Assembly (NCBI GenBank): GCA_027048265.1
Contig: JALTXS010000138.1
Coordinates: 1-41,035 of the forward strand
DNA: 41,035 bases
Direction of reading: 5' to 3'
Source: Desulfurococcales archaeon
GTDB taxonomy: Archaea > Thermoproteota > Thermoprotei_A > Sulfolobales > Fervidicoccaceae
Part shown: in pieces, positions 27,984 through 35,842 of the stretch
Layout of the letters: each line of letters opens with the position of its first letter
Numbering within the stretch: position 1 is the stretch's first letter
Program-made: the position numbers and the translations under genes
The notes under the pieces: model-generated
Database searches by the model: none
Seen by the model: only the letters and a program-made list of their open reading frames with translations
Told to the model about the DNA's origin: nothing

Positions 27984-29375
27984 GTGGTTGGAAACGAGGT
28001 TGTGAACCCTGGGCTCATTGTTGTCAAGTTCGGAGGATCCATACTTGACAGCGGAGAAGGCTATCGCCGAGCCGCCGCCTACGTTGAGGGGCTGAGGAGG
28101 AAGGGCTTCCAGGTCATCGTAGTGGTCTCCGCCCTCAAGGGCGTAACCGATGCACTTATAGAGGCATATGAGAGGTCCTCCAGGGACGCCCTTCTCACCG
28201 TTATAAAGAAACACGACAAGGTTATAAGTGAGCTTGGAGGAGAGAGCCCCTACTTGGATAGAGCTAGGGAGCTCCTCGTGCACTTGGAGAACATTCACAA
28301 GGCCTACCTCTACTTGGGCCTAGGCGATTCGAGGATAAAGGACCTGATTGTTAGCTTCGGCGAGCGAATTTCTACCCAGCTTATGGCAACGGCGCTTGAC
28401 TCCATGGGCATGAAGGCGAAGCCCCTCTTCGGCAGGGAGGCAGGCATTATTACCAACGATAAATTCGGGGAGGCAAACCCCCTGCCCGAGTCCAGAAGCA
28501 TGGTAGCAGAGAGGCTCGGGGTGCTTGTTAAGACCGACTGGGTCCCCGTTGTCGCGGGCTTTATAGGGGAAACAAGGGAGGGCAAGGTCACAACTATGGG
28601 TAGAGGGGGAAGCGATTTCACCGCTACTTTCATAGCGTCGAGCATAGGCGCGGGCGAGGTCCATCTTGTGACAGATGTCGAGGGGGTCAAGACAGGTGAT
28701 CCCAGAGTCTTCGAAAACGCCCGTCTAATACCCGTTATCAGTTATGACGAAGCAATAGAGCTGGCCCACCTGGGGGGGAAGAAGTTCCACCCGAGGACCT
28801 TCGAGCCCCTGAGGGAGAGCCCCATTGTCACGAGGGTCAGGAGCCTAGAGAGCGAAAAATCGACCAGCATTGTCAAGACCTGGAGAAAGCCCCCGCTCAA
28901 GGCGGTGACAATCCTTAATGGTCTGGAGCTCGTCATGGTCAGAGGCGCGGGCATGGTGGGGCGCCTGGGCACCGCGGCGCGGGTTATGAAGGCCTTCAGC
29001 GAGGCCGGGGTCAACATAATAGCAATTAGCCAGCCCGTGAGCGAAACCAGTATCAACCTGGTGGTGAAGCAGGGGAGCGGAGAGAGGCTTTCCAGCAAAC
29101 TCGACTCACTTGTGGAGGAGAGGATTATACGCGACTACGAGATACTTGATCAGGCGAGTGCTATCTCACTAGTAGGCTACGGGCTCAGGCAACCCGGTGT
29201 CATAGGCGAGATGCTGGGGGTCCTAAGAGGTCATGATGTATACATGCTCGCTAAGGGGCCCATGGAGGTCAGCTTGAGCGTCGTGGCCCCAGGGAAGGAG
29301 GCAAGGGGTATAGCTAACAAGTATCACGACCTTGTCATTTCCCAAGAGTGGGAAGACGTCCAGGGCATATTATAG
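27984..29375 (+). CDS. Aspartate kinase with C-terminal ACT domains
   Basis: VVKFGGSIL, VSFGERISTQLMATAL, TTMGRGGSDFTAT, ACT-like MVGRLGTAARVMKAFSEAGVNIIAISQP. Confidence 0.95.
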   Translation: MVGNEVVNPGLIVVKFGGSILDSGEGYRRAAAYVEGLRRKGFQVIVVVSALKGVTDALIEAYERSSRDALLTVIKKHDKVISELGGESPYLDRARELLVHLENIHKAYLYLGLGDSRIKDLIVSFGERISTQLMATALDSMGMKAKPLFGREAGIITNDKFGEANPLPESRSMVAERLGVLVKTDWVPVVAGFIGETREGKVTTMGRGGSDFTATFIASSIGAGEVHLVTDVEGVKTGDPRVFENARLIPVISYDEAIELAHLGGKKFHPRTFEPLRESPIVTRVRSLESEKSTSIVKTWRKPPLKAVTILNGLELVMVRGAGMVGRLGTAARVMKAFSEAGVNIIAISQPVSETSINLVVKQGSGERLSSKLDSLVEERIIRDYEILDQASAISLVGYGLRQPGVIGEMLGVLRGHDVYMLAKGPMEVSLSVVAPGKEARGIANKYHDLVISQEWEDVQGIL

Positions 29376-29389
29376 ATGAGTTGCCGGTT

Positions 29390-29701
29390 TTACGGGTTTA
29401 TTGTCAACTCTAGCTTCTCAATTGTCCTCCCGCCGGACTGGTAGTACACCCTGACTGTATTTATTGAAGAACGTGCAAGCCCCGTCTTCACCACGTAGGT
29501 TCTCCCGGGTTGTAAGACCGTGTCAGGCTTGAACCCCTCCTTGACCCTAAGTCTGCGGCTCTTCTCTCCCGTGTAGAGAGTCCCCGGGAGGCTACTGGTA
29601 TACTCGACCTCAACTTTCCACAGCCTAGCCTCCCTGTCCCCCTTGTTTGTTATGGCTATGCTGCCCTTTTCATCGACCACGACCTCTAGCAACACGTCCA
29701 C
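29390..29701 (-). CDS. Hypothetical small beta-rich protein
   Basis: 103-aa ORF between neighbours, beta-sandwich-like composition; no family recognised. Confidence 0.5.
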   Translation of the reverse strand: MDVLLEVVVDEKGSIAITNKGDREARLWKVEVEYTSSLPGTLYTGEKSRRLRVKEGFKPDTVLQPGRTYVVKTGLARSSINTVRVYYQSGGRTIEKLELTINP

Positions 29702-29924
29702 CCTGTAGGCTACTCGTATTTACTTGGGTCCTCGTTTAAATTGGCCAGCCTGGTATAAATTATGATCTGGGGGAGAGGGTCGGGGACAGCTTTTATACAT
29801 AGAGATACCTGGGGCTTTTGCGAAAGCGCACACAGTCTAGCATAACGCATTACTCGAGGTGTCCCGACATCCAGAATTGCATGAGTTGACTGGTTGAATA
29901 CGTGTTAGGGGGTCTGGCCCATTC

Positions 29925-30038
29925 GTGGAACCACTAATTGAGGAGCTGGGCTCTGTTATAACGGCCTTCTCCACCCAATCCCTGTTTGCAGATAAGGGTC
30001 CTGTCAAGAGGGGTAATACGTTGACCAAACGCCTGTAG
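29925..30038 (+). CDS. Possible 37-aa leader ORF upstream of the ESCRT-III-like gene
   Basis: GTG start: (M)EPLIEELGSVITAFSTQSLFADKGPVKRGNTLTKRL; same frame as the downstream ORF, separated by two TAG stops; TATA-like cttttataca at about 29790. Confidence 0.2.
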   Translation: MEPLIEELGSVITAFSTQSLFADKGPVKRGNTLTKRL

Positions 30039-30065
30039 ACCTCCTAGGTCTTGGAGGTGGGTACC

Positions 30066-30638
30066 TTGGCGAGTAATGGTGCCCTGAAGACGCTCGTCCA
30101 TGCACAGACTGTTGTGAGGGGGCTCCTGAGAGAGATAGAGATGCTCGTATCTAAGATTGAGAAGGCAGAGGAAAAGATGTTTGACAAAGCAATATTAATT
30201 GACGAACTTTGGCCGAGCCTTTCGTCAGCCCTTGAGTATTTCGCCGAGAGACTGGAGATGTTCAGTACATTAAGGTCCCTTTATGTTTCCAAGTACGTGA
30301 TGGAGGCACTTGATTCCATGCTGGAGAGCATAGAGGACCCCGCCAGGATACCCGTGGTGCTGAGGGCCACTATTATGGCCCTGGAGAGGACGGGTTCCAT
30401 GCTAATGGAGTCTCACCAGGCGGAGGGCCTGTACCTGAGGATAGTTGCTGCAGAGCTTGAGGGAATGGCTGAGGCCCATGCAGTGGAGCTAGGTAACCAG
30501 GAGGAGAGCCAGGCCATAGTAGAAAGCCTGCTAACAAGCGCACTCCAGTATGGGGAAATAGAGGCGCGTAGGAAGATGCCCCCCACCCCAATCATCCGTA
30601 GCCTGAGCCCCGAGGAGCTCCTAGCTGGTCAAGTGTAG
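30066..30638 (+). CDS. Helical protein, possible divergent ESCRT-III/CdvB paralogue
   Basis: Start TTG 30066 preceded by ggaggtggg. LREIEMLVSKIEKAEEKMFDKAILID...ALEYFAERLEMFSTLRSLYVSKYVMEALDSMLES resembles the CdvB alpha1-alpha2 pattern, by memory. Confidence 0.45.
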   Translation: MASNGALKTLVHAQTVVRGLLREIEMLVSKIEKAEEKMFDKAILIDELWPSLSSALEYFAERLEMFSTLRSLYVSKYVMEALDSMLESIEDPARIPVVLRATIMALERTGSMLMESHQAEGLYLRIVAAELEGMAEAHAVELGNQEESQAIVESLLTSALQYGEIEARRKMPPTPIIRSLSPEELLAGQV

Positions 30639-31267
30639 CCCATTTTTTCAAGCCTGTCCAAGTCAGCCCAATCTGGGAGCCTGCCCGATTTCAGCTCTCC
30701 AGCAAGCCTTCTGAGCACTCCATACAGTGCATCAACCGGGTCCCTCCCCTTGTTCACTACTTCCTCGAAAACGAACCTGTAGTGCATCCTCATCTCCTCC
30801 ACATACTGGCGATAGAGGTGGGGAGGCACGCTGCTCTCCTCCCCCTCGCCTGCCTCTTCAAGTCCCGGGCACTTCGTGTCCAGCTCTAACTCCTCGTTGC
30901 CAGGTGCTATGGGGAGGCCTGGATAGAGCCGGCACTTCATGGGCCGTGCGGGGTATATTTTACAATAGGTTCTGCCCTCGCCATTGAATCCCAGAAAAAC
31001 ACAACGCCCGTTCACGTCACCCGCAAGGCCAATGTGGGGGATGTGGGCCGCTATTATCAGGTTAGTGTAAACATGGAGAAACGTCACAACATCCACATCA
31101 AGATAACGGGCCATCCTCACCACGTCGAACACGGAGAGGTGAACGTTAGGCCCCGTCCCACAGCATACGTCACACCTTATACATTTGAACCTAAATGGCC
31201 TTCCGGGTCGTATCCTCGGGTTCTTCCTAACCTCGTCATAGTCCTCCAGCCTAACGCTCTTGACCAC
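30629..31267 (-). CDS. YkgJ-type cysteine-cluster protein
   Basis: FKCIRCDVCCGTGPNVHLSVFDVVRMA...GRCVFLGFNGEGRTYCKIYPARPMKCRLYP. Confidence 0.88.
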   Translation of the reverse strand: MVKSVRLEDYDEVRKNPRIRPGRPFRFKCIRCDVCCGTGPNVHLSVFDVVRMARYLDVDVVTFLHVYTNLIIAAHIPHIGLAGDVNGRCVFLGFNGEGRTYCKIYPARPMKCRLYPGLPIAPGNEELELDTKCPGLEEAGEGEESSVPPHLYRQYVEEMRMHYRFVFEEVVNKGRDPVDALYGVLRRLAGELKSGRLPDWADLDRLEKMGYT

Positions 31268-31338
31268 AGCCTGTCACCATTACACTAAACACTTTACCCA
31301 CGCAGACGGTCTATATTTTAACAGCGGCACCACTACCG

Positions 31339-32250
31339 GTGGGCGTCTTGTCGTCAAAACCCTCGCTAAGACTACAGGTGCCCAAGAAGGGGGCTGGAGG
31401 CGCTGGGGGAGCCCCCTCTACCAGGGGAGGTCCTGGGATAGAGGTGCTCTTCCAAAGGGCCCATGAGAAGCTAAGCAGGTTCAAGGCACACCTCATAGTC
31501 TTGAGCGGCAAGGGAGGTGTTGGCAAGACATTTATCGCCACAAGCCTCGCCCTCTACCTAGCTAGGAAGGGGCTGAAGGTTGGTCTTTTCGACGCCGACG
31601 AGACGGGGGCAGCCGTCCCATTCGTACTGGGGGAGAGGAACGCCGAGGTCCTGGTCGTGGAGAAGACCAAGGAGCTGCTCCCGCTCGAGTCCCGTTATGG
31701 CATAAAGTTCATGAGCATAGAGCCATTCCTACCAGAGGGAGAAACACCACTGCTTTGGGAAGGAGCCCTACGGACACGGTTCATCGTTGACACGCTTTCT
31801 AACACGCGGTGGGGGGACCTGGACGTAATGGTCTATGACCTCCCCCCGGGGACGGGAGACGAAGTAATAACTATCGCCCAGGTTATCCCGCCACCGCGGT
31901 TCGCTATAATAGTGTCATCACCGGGCCAGATCGCTGAGAGCGTTGTGAGAAAAGCTATAGTCTTTGCCCAGAAGATGCAGTTGCCGATAATGGGTCTAGT
32001 GGAGAACATGAGTTATGTGAACTGCAATGGAGAGAAGGTAGAGGTGCTGGGCGAGAGCACTGCTGATAAGCTTGCCAGGGAATACGATATAGAGGTTCTG
32101 GCGAGGATACCCCTGGATCCGGCTATAAGGAGGGCACATGACGAGGGGAGGCCCATATACGAGGTGGCGCCGGGGAGCGAGATTGACTACACATTAGCCG
32201 AGCTTGCTGAAAGGGTCTATGGACTTCTACGGGTCATGAAAATACTGTGA
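31339..32250 (+). CDS. Mrp/NBP35-like P-loop ATPase
   Basis: VLSGKGGVGKTFIATSLALYLARKGLKVGLFDADETG, MVYDLPPGTGDE, GLVENMSYVNCNG. Start uncertain. Confidence 0.9.
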   Translation: MGVLSSKPSLRLQVPKKGAGGAGGAPSTRGGPGIEVLFQRAHEKLSRFKAHLIVLSGKGGVGKTFIATSLALYLARKGLKVGLFDADETGAAVPFVLGERNAEVLVVEKTKELLPLESRYGIKFMSIEPFLPEGETPLLWEGALRTRFIVDTLSNTRWGDLDVMVYDLPPGTGDEVITIAQVIPPPRFAIIVSSPGQIAESVVRKAIVFAQKMQLPIMGLVENMSYVNCNGEKVEVLGESTADKLAREYDIEVLARIPLDPAIRRAHDEGRPIYEVAPGSEIDYTLAELAERVYGLLRVMKIL

Positions 32251-32253
32251 GCT

Positions 32254-32565
32254 CTACAGGAGCTCCTCCGACAGGCTCATTATATGCTCTCTCCTTACCC
32301 GACCCCTCTCGTCAAACGAGACCCCTTCTAACTCCAGTAGCCTTCTCTTGAACTCAACTCCTCCGGGACCCGAGTATCCCACCAGCTCGCCCCGTGACCC
32401 CACAACCCTGTGACATGGAACCACGGGGGCCTCATCATTCATAGCCACAAGCCTCCCCACTGCCCGTGGGCTGGTTCCGAGGACGCGGGCCATGTCTCCG
32501 TAAGTCACAACACGGCCTGGGGGAATTAGGAGCAAGAGGGTCTTGAGGAGGGACAGCTTGTCCAA
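32254..32565 (-). CDS. Methylated-DNA--protein-cysteine methyltransferase, catalytic domain only
   Basis: IPPGRVVTYGDMARVLGTSPRAVGRLVAMNDEAPVVPCHRVVGSRGELVGYSGPGGVEFKRRLLELEG. Confidence 0.93.
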   Translation of the reverse strand: MDKLSLLKTLLLLIPPGRVVTYGDMARVLGTSPRAVGRLVAMNDEAPVVPCHRVVGSRGELVGYSGPGGVEFKRRLLELEGVSFDERGRVRREHIMSLSEELL

Positions 32566-32677
32566 CTGCTTTCACCCTGTTTAGAGAAAATGATATGAGT
32601 CCCCTATCCCAAGTACTAACATGCCTCATGCTTGCCTAATGGCTGTTATCCTCTAAACTGGTCTCTCAGAGAACTGT

Positions 32678-33925
32678 GTGTTTTCTAATTTCCCCGTCTG
32701 GCGGGGTGGCTGGCCCCCGGATGGCCGTGTTACGCTTATGACTTGCTGTGGGGTGCATGTCTTGATTATTGAGAGGCCGGGAGAGTTTGAAAGCTACGGG
32801 AGACTTAGGATATACAGGCCCGTAAAGGTACTTGAACTCGATGGGACTGGTGCCGACTCGGACCCCAATACGCTCGTCTACAGTCACGCCATGTTGGCTG
32901 ACACCGCTCTCAGAACTGCCATTGTTGTCCCCGTTAAGGACGAGGAGCTCATCAAGCTAAGAGGCGTTGTACAGGCGATTCCCCATCCCTCGACTGTGAT
33001 AGTGGTGTCGGCCTCCCGTAGGGAGCCGACCGACGTTTACAGGGACGAGGTAGACATGTTGTCGGAAATACATAGGAGGACGGGTAAGAGGATTATCGCC
33101 ACCTGGCAGAGGGACCCCGCATGGGGAGAGGCGTTAAAGGGGACCCCTCTCGAGCCTCTTTTGGGAGACGATGGCCTCGTCAGGTATGGGAAAGGGGAGG
33201 GCATGCTCCTCGGCGCCCTCCTCGCATACAGTATGGGCTTGGACTACCTCGGGTTTATAGATAGCGATAACTTTAGCCCCGGCAGCGTCCTGGAATACAG
33301 TCTCACATATTACGCGGGGTTCCTGGCTGTTGAAAGCGAGCTCTCCATGGTCAGGCTCAAGTGGCCCTACAAGGGCAAGCTCGAGTCGAGCGAAATACCC
33401 TACCTAAGGAAAAGGGGACGGGTCTCCACAGTTACAAACGAGTACCTCAACACCGCCATTAGCAGGAGGAGGGGTCTTGAGACAATAATAGTGGAGACGG
33501 CCAACAGCGGCGAGCACGCTCTGACGACAAAACTCGCCGTCAGAATGCCCTGGGCGGGTGGATACGCTGTGGAGCCCTACCAGCTGGTGAGTCTCCTAGA
33601 ACGGTGCTGGCTATCGCTTGAGCCTCCATGCGACGACCTTGAGGGGGCGGTCGAGGTCCTCCAGGTGGAGACACTCAGTCCCCACATACACAGCGAGAGG
33701 GGCGAGGAACACATTGCTAAAATGATAGGGGTAAGCCTGGCGAGCATATACTGGTCGAAGCTAGCCACCGAGGACTTGAGGGAAGCTATAAAGGAGAAGG
33801 TCACTGAAGCAGGACTCCAGGACGTCCCCTCCATGATGATATACCCTCCTCCGGGAGAGACCTGGCCCGCAAGGATAGTCAAGGCCTTCGAATCCAATAG
33901 CGAGCTCTACACAGTACTCGGGTAG
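32678..33925 (+). CDS. mpgS: Mannosyl-3-phosphoglycerate synthase; real start probably downstream of 32678, e.g. TTG 32761
   Basis: AIVVPVKDEELIKLRGVVQAIPHPSTVIVVSASRRE, RYGKGEGMLLGALLA, GFIDSDNFSPGSV, QVETLSPHIHSERGEEHIAKM. Confidence 0.93.
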   Translation: MFSNFPVWRGGWPPDGRVTLMTCCGVHVLIIERPGEFESYGRLRIYRPVKVLELDGTGADSDPNTLVYSHAMLADTALRTAIVVPVKDEELIKLRGVVQAIPHPSTVIVVSASRREPTDVYRDEVDMLSEIHRRTGKRIIATWQRDPAWGEALKGTPLEPLLGDDGLVRYGKGEGMLLGALLAYSMGLDYLGFIDSDNFSPGSVLEYSLTYYAGFLAVESELSMVRLKWPYKGKLESSEIPYLRKRGRVSTVTNEYLNTAISRRRGLETIIVETANSGEHALTTKLAVRMPWAGGYAVEPYQLVSLLERCWLSLEPPCDDLEGAVEVLQVETLSPHIHSERGEEHIAKMIGVSLASIYWSKLATEDLREAIKEKVTEAGLQDVPSMMIYPPPGETWPARIVKAFESNSELYTVLG

Positions 33926-33933
33926 AAGGTGCC

Positions 33934-34797
33934 ATGAGCGTTGACGTGGGGAGGACAGTTATTTTCACCGACCTAGATGGGACCATGCTTGGCAAGGACC
34001 TTAACATGGAGCCGCTAAGACCCCTCCTCAGCGAGCTACATAGTCTGGGTATCCCGGTAATACCCGTTACCAGCAAGACTCTGGGCGAGATAGCACTGCT
34101 AAGCAGGAAAACGACCCTAGCAAAGCTGCCCCGGAGAGGCTTCGTAGCTGTCAGCGAGATGGGGGGAGCAATCCACGCGACCCAGGGACTCCTGGTTCTC
34201 CGGAGAGGGTATAGGCCAACCGGTTTGGGAGATATTGTTGAATATCCCCTGGCTACCCCCTTAGAGGAGCTCTCCGATAAAATAGACAAGCTGATTAAAA
34301 TAAGCGGGTGCGGGGAAAGGGTTCTCAGAGTATCACAGGCGTCGCCGGGAGAGCTTGTTGATGAAATGGGGATCCCCCTAGAACATGCAAGCAAGGCCAT
34401 TGTAAGAAAGTATGACGAGGTCCTCATACCAGGGGATCGGTCCTGTGTGAGGAAAATCGTTAAGGGGGCCTCGAGGCTGGGCCTGGACGCTATCGCGGGG
34501 GCCCGGCATGTCCATGTTGGTAAAGGTATAGGGAAGGGTCGGGCCCTGCTTCTATTGGAAGAAGGTCTGCGTCATATGTATCCAGGGGGTGTTCTGGGTC
34601 AGAGTATATGCCTGGGTGACGCGCCTATTGACTGGAGCTTCCTCTCCCTGTGTAGAACTGCTGTGATAATAGGTATTCGTGGCAGTGGAGGGCTCCATGG
34701 TAGGGACCATAGTGTAAAGTTCAGCTATTACCCCTCACCCTATCCCGCCCCGCTTGGATGGGCTTGGGCGGTTTCACGCATTCTTCTGGCGAAGTAA
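33934..34797 (+). CDS. mpgP: Mannosyl-3-phosphoglycerate phosphatase (HAD)
   Basis: VIFTDLDGTMLGKD, VIPVTSKTLGEI, GKGIGKGRALLLL, CLGDAPIDWSFLS; directly downstream of mpgS. Confidence 0.92.
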   Translation: MSVDVGRTVIFTDLDGTMLGKDLNMEPLRPLLSELHSLGIPVIPVTSKTLGEIALLSRKTTLAKLPRRGFVAVSEMGGAIHATQGLLVLRRGYRPTGLGDIVEYPLATPLEELSDKIDKLIKISGCGERVLRVSQASPGELVDEMGIPLEHASKAIVRKYDEVLIPGDRSCVRKIVKGASRLGLDAIAGARHVHVGKGIGKGRALLLLEEGLRHMYPGGVLGQSICLGDAPIDWSFLSLCRTAVIIGIRGSGGLHGRDHSVKFSYYPSPYPAPLGWAWAVSRILLAK

Positions 34798-34814
34798 GGC
34801 TGGGGGCCCGTATA

Positions 34815-35477
34815 ATGGAGATGAAGAAGCTATATGCGAATACTGCTTTAATAGTGTTAGCCATACTCTTACTAGCGCAGATATCTTACACTTCCAGCGC
34901 CTCCCGGACACATGCACTAGAGGTTGACGCCCTATGCTACGTGTACAGGGTTGTTGACGGTGACACGCTCTGGTGCAAACTGGTTGAAATATCGGAAAAA
35001 TTCGCTGGGTTAGGACCTGAATTGAAGGTCAGGCTCGCCGATGTAAACGCGCCCGAACTGAGACCTGAGAGGGAGCCAGGAGCCCTCGAGGCCATGGAGC
35101 GCCTTGGGGAACTTGTATACGAGAAGACTGTTGCCCTGGACATAGACGACCGCGGCATTACAGACAGGTACGGGCGCGTGGTGGCGATAGTTCTTGCCCC
35201 CTGGAATGATACTCACTGGGTTAATGTTAACCTCCTCCTGGTCAGAGAGGGCCTAGCCAGAATTTGGGAGCATGACAACGAGTGGAGGCTTGTCGACACA
35301 CCCCTCTTTGTTCAACTTGGTGTAAACGATAGAGTTAAGGAAAGGTGGACTGATGCTCTCTCCCTGCCCGGGGCTAGGGGGTTGCTGGGGCTATTGCTTT
35401 CAGGTGCCTTGGTACTCTTCTTCGTCAAGCTTGTCCTTATTTACAGGAGAAGAACTCGCTGGTTCCCTCGTCCTTAA
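34815..35477 (+). CDS. Secreted/membrane-anchored thermonuclease (SNase-like)
   Basis: ATG 34815 gives signal/TM MEMKKLYANTALIVLAILLLA; YRVVDGDTLWCKL, RLADVNAPELRPEREPGALEAMERL, DRYGRVVAIVL; C-terminal TM. Confidence 0.85.
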   Translation: MEMKKLYANTALIVLAILLLAQISYTSSASRTHALEVDALCYVYRVVDGDTLWCKLVEISEKFAGLGPELKVRLADVNAPELRPEREPGALEAMERLGELVYEKTVALDIDDRGITDRYGRVVAIVLAPWNDTHWVNVNLLLVREGLARIWEHDNEWRLVDTPLFVQLGVNDRVKERWTDALSLPGARGLLGLLLSGALVLFFVKLVLIYRRRTRWFPRP

Positions 35478-35840
35478 CGCAAGTCTAGCCACAATGTACG
35501 CGGCAAGCGCTGTCGTTATGCCATGGTATGCCTGCAAAGCCGACGCTATGGGCGTGGTAAGGTATTCCCCCGCTACAAGGAGGTGGAGATCCAGAGAGCC
35601 AAGGCCTAGCGGAATTGCCAGGGCTCCGATGACGCCCGCTATCAGGCCCGCGAGAATAATGCCTCGGCCACCAAGCCCGGGGATGCGTGTAGATAGGAGC
35701 CCTATTATGGACCCCGTGGCGACTGGAGCTATGGTAAGGCTCAGAGGAAGGCGTGTAACGTACAGGAGGACCCCATAAGCCAGAGCCCCGGTAAGCGCAA
35801 TGGAAAACAGTGCCAGGATCCTCTTCGAAAAGTCCTCCAC
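35400..35840 (-). CDS. Hypothetical membrane protein, about 4 TM helices
   Basis: 146-aa hydrophobic ORF, stop 3 nt before penicillin acylase-side neighbour region; overlaps SNase 3' end by 78 nt. Confidence 0.6.
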   Translation of the reverse strand: MEDFSKRILALFSIALTGALAYGVLLYVTRLPLSLTIAPVATGSIIGLLSTRIPGLGGRGIILAGLIAGVIGALAIPLGLGSLDLHLLVAGEYLTTPIASALQAYHGITTALAAYIVARLALRTREPASSSPVNKDKLDEEEYQGT

Positions 35841-35842
35841 GC

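Noticed and set aside
30036-30047. UAG readthrough/pyrrolysine linking the 37-aa ORF to the downstream gene
   Set aside because: Two UAGs within four codons and a good SD-TTG start after them; no evidence for Pyl machinery in the window.
29760-30050. Possible RNase P or SRP RNA
   Set aside because: No recognisable SRP helix 8 (GUCAGG/GGAAG/AGCAG) or RNase P conserved-core sequences; kept only as unexplained leader.
33879-34427. 182-aa minus-strand ORF
   Set aside because: Antisense to MpgP; Ser/Arg/Leu-rich composition, no motif.
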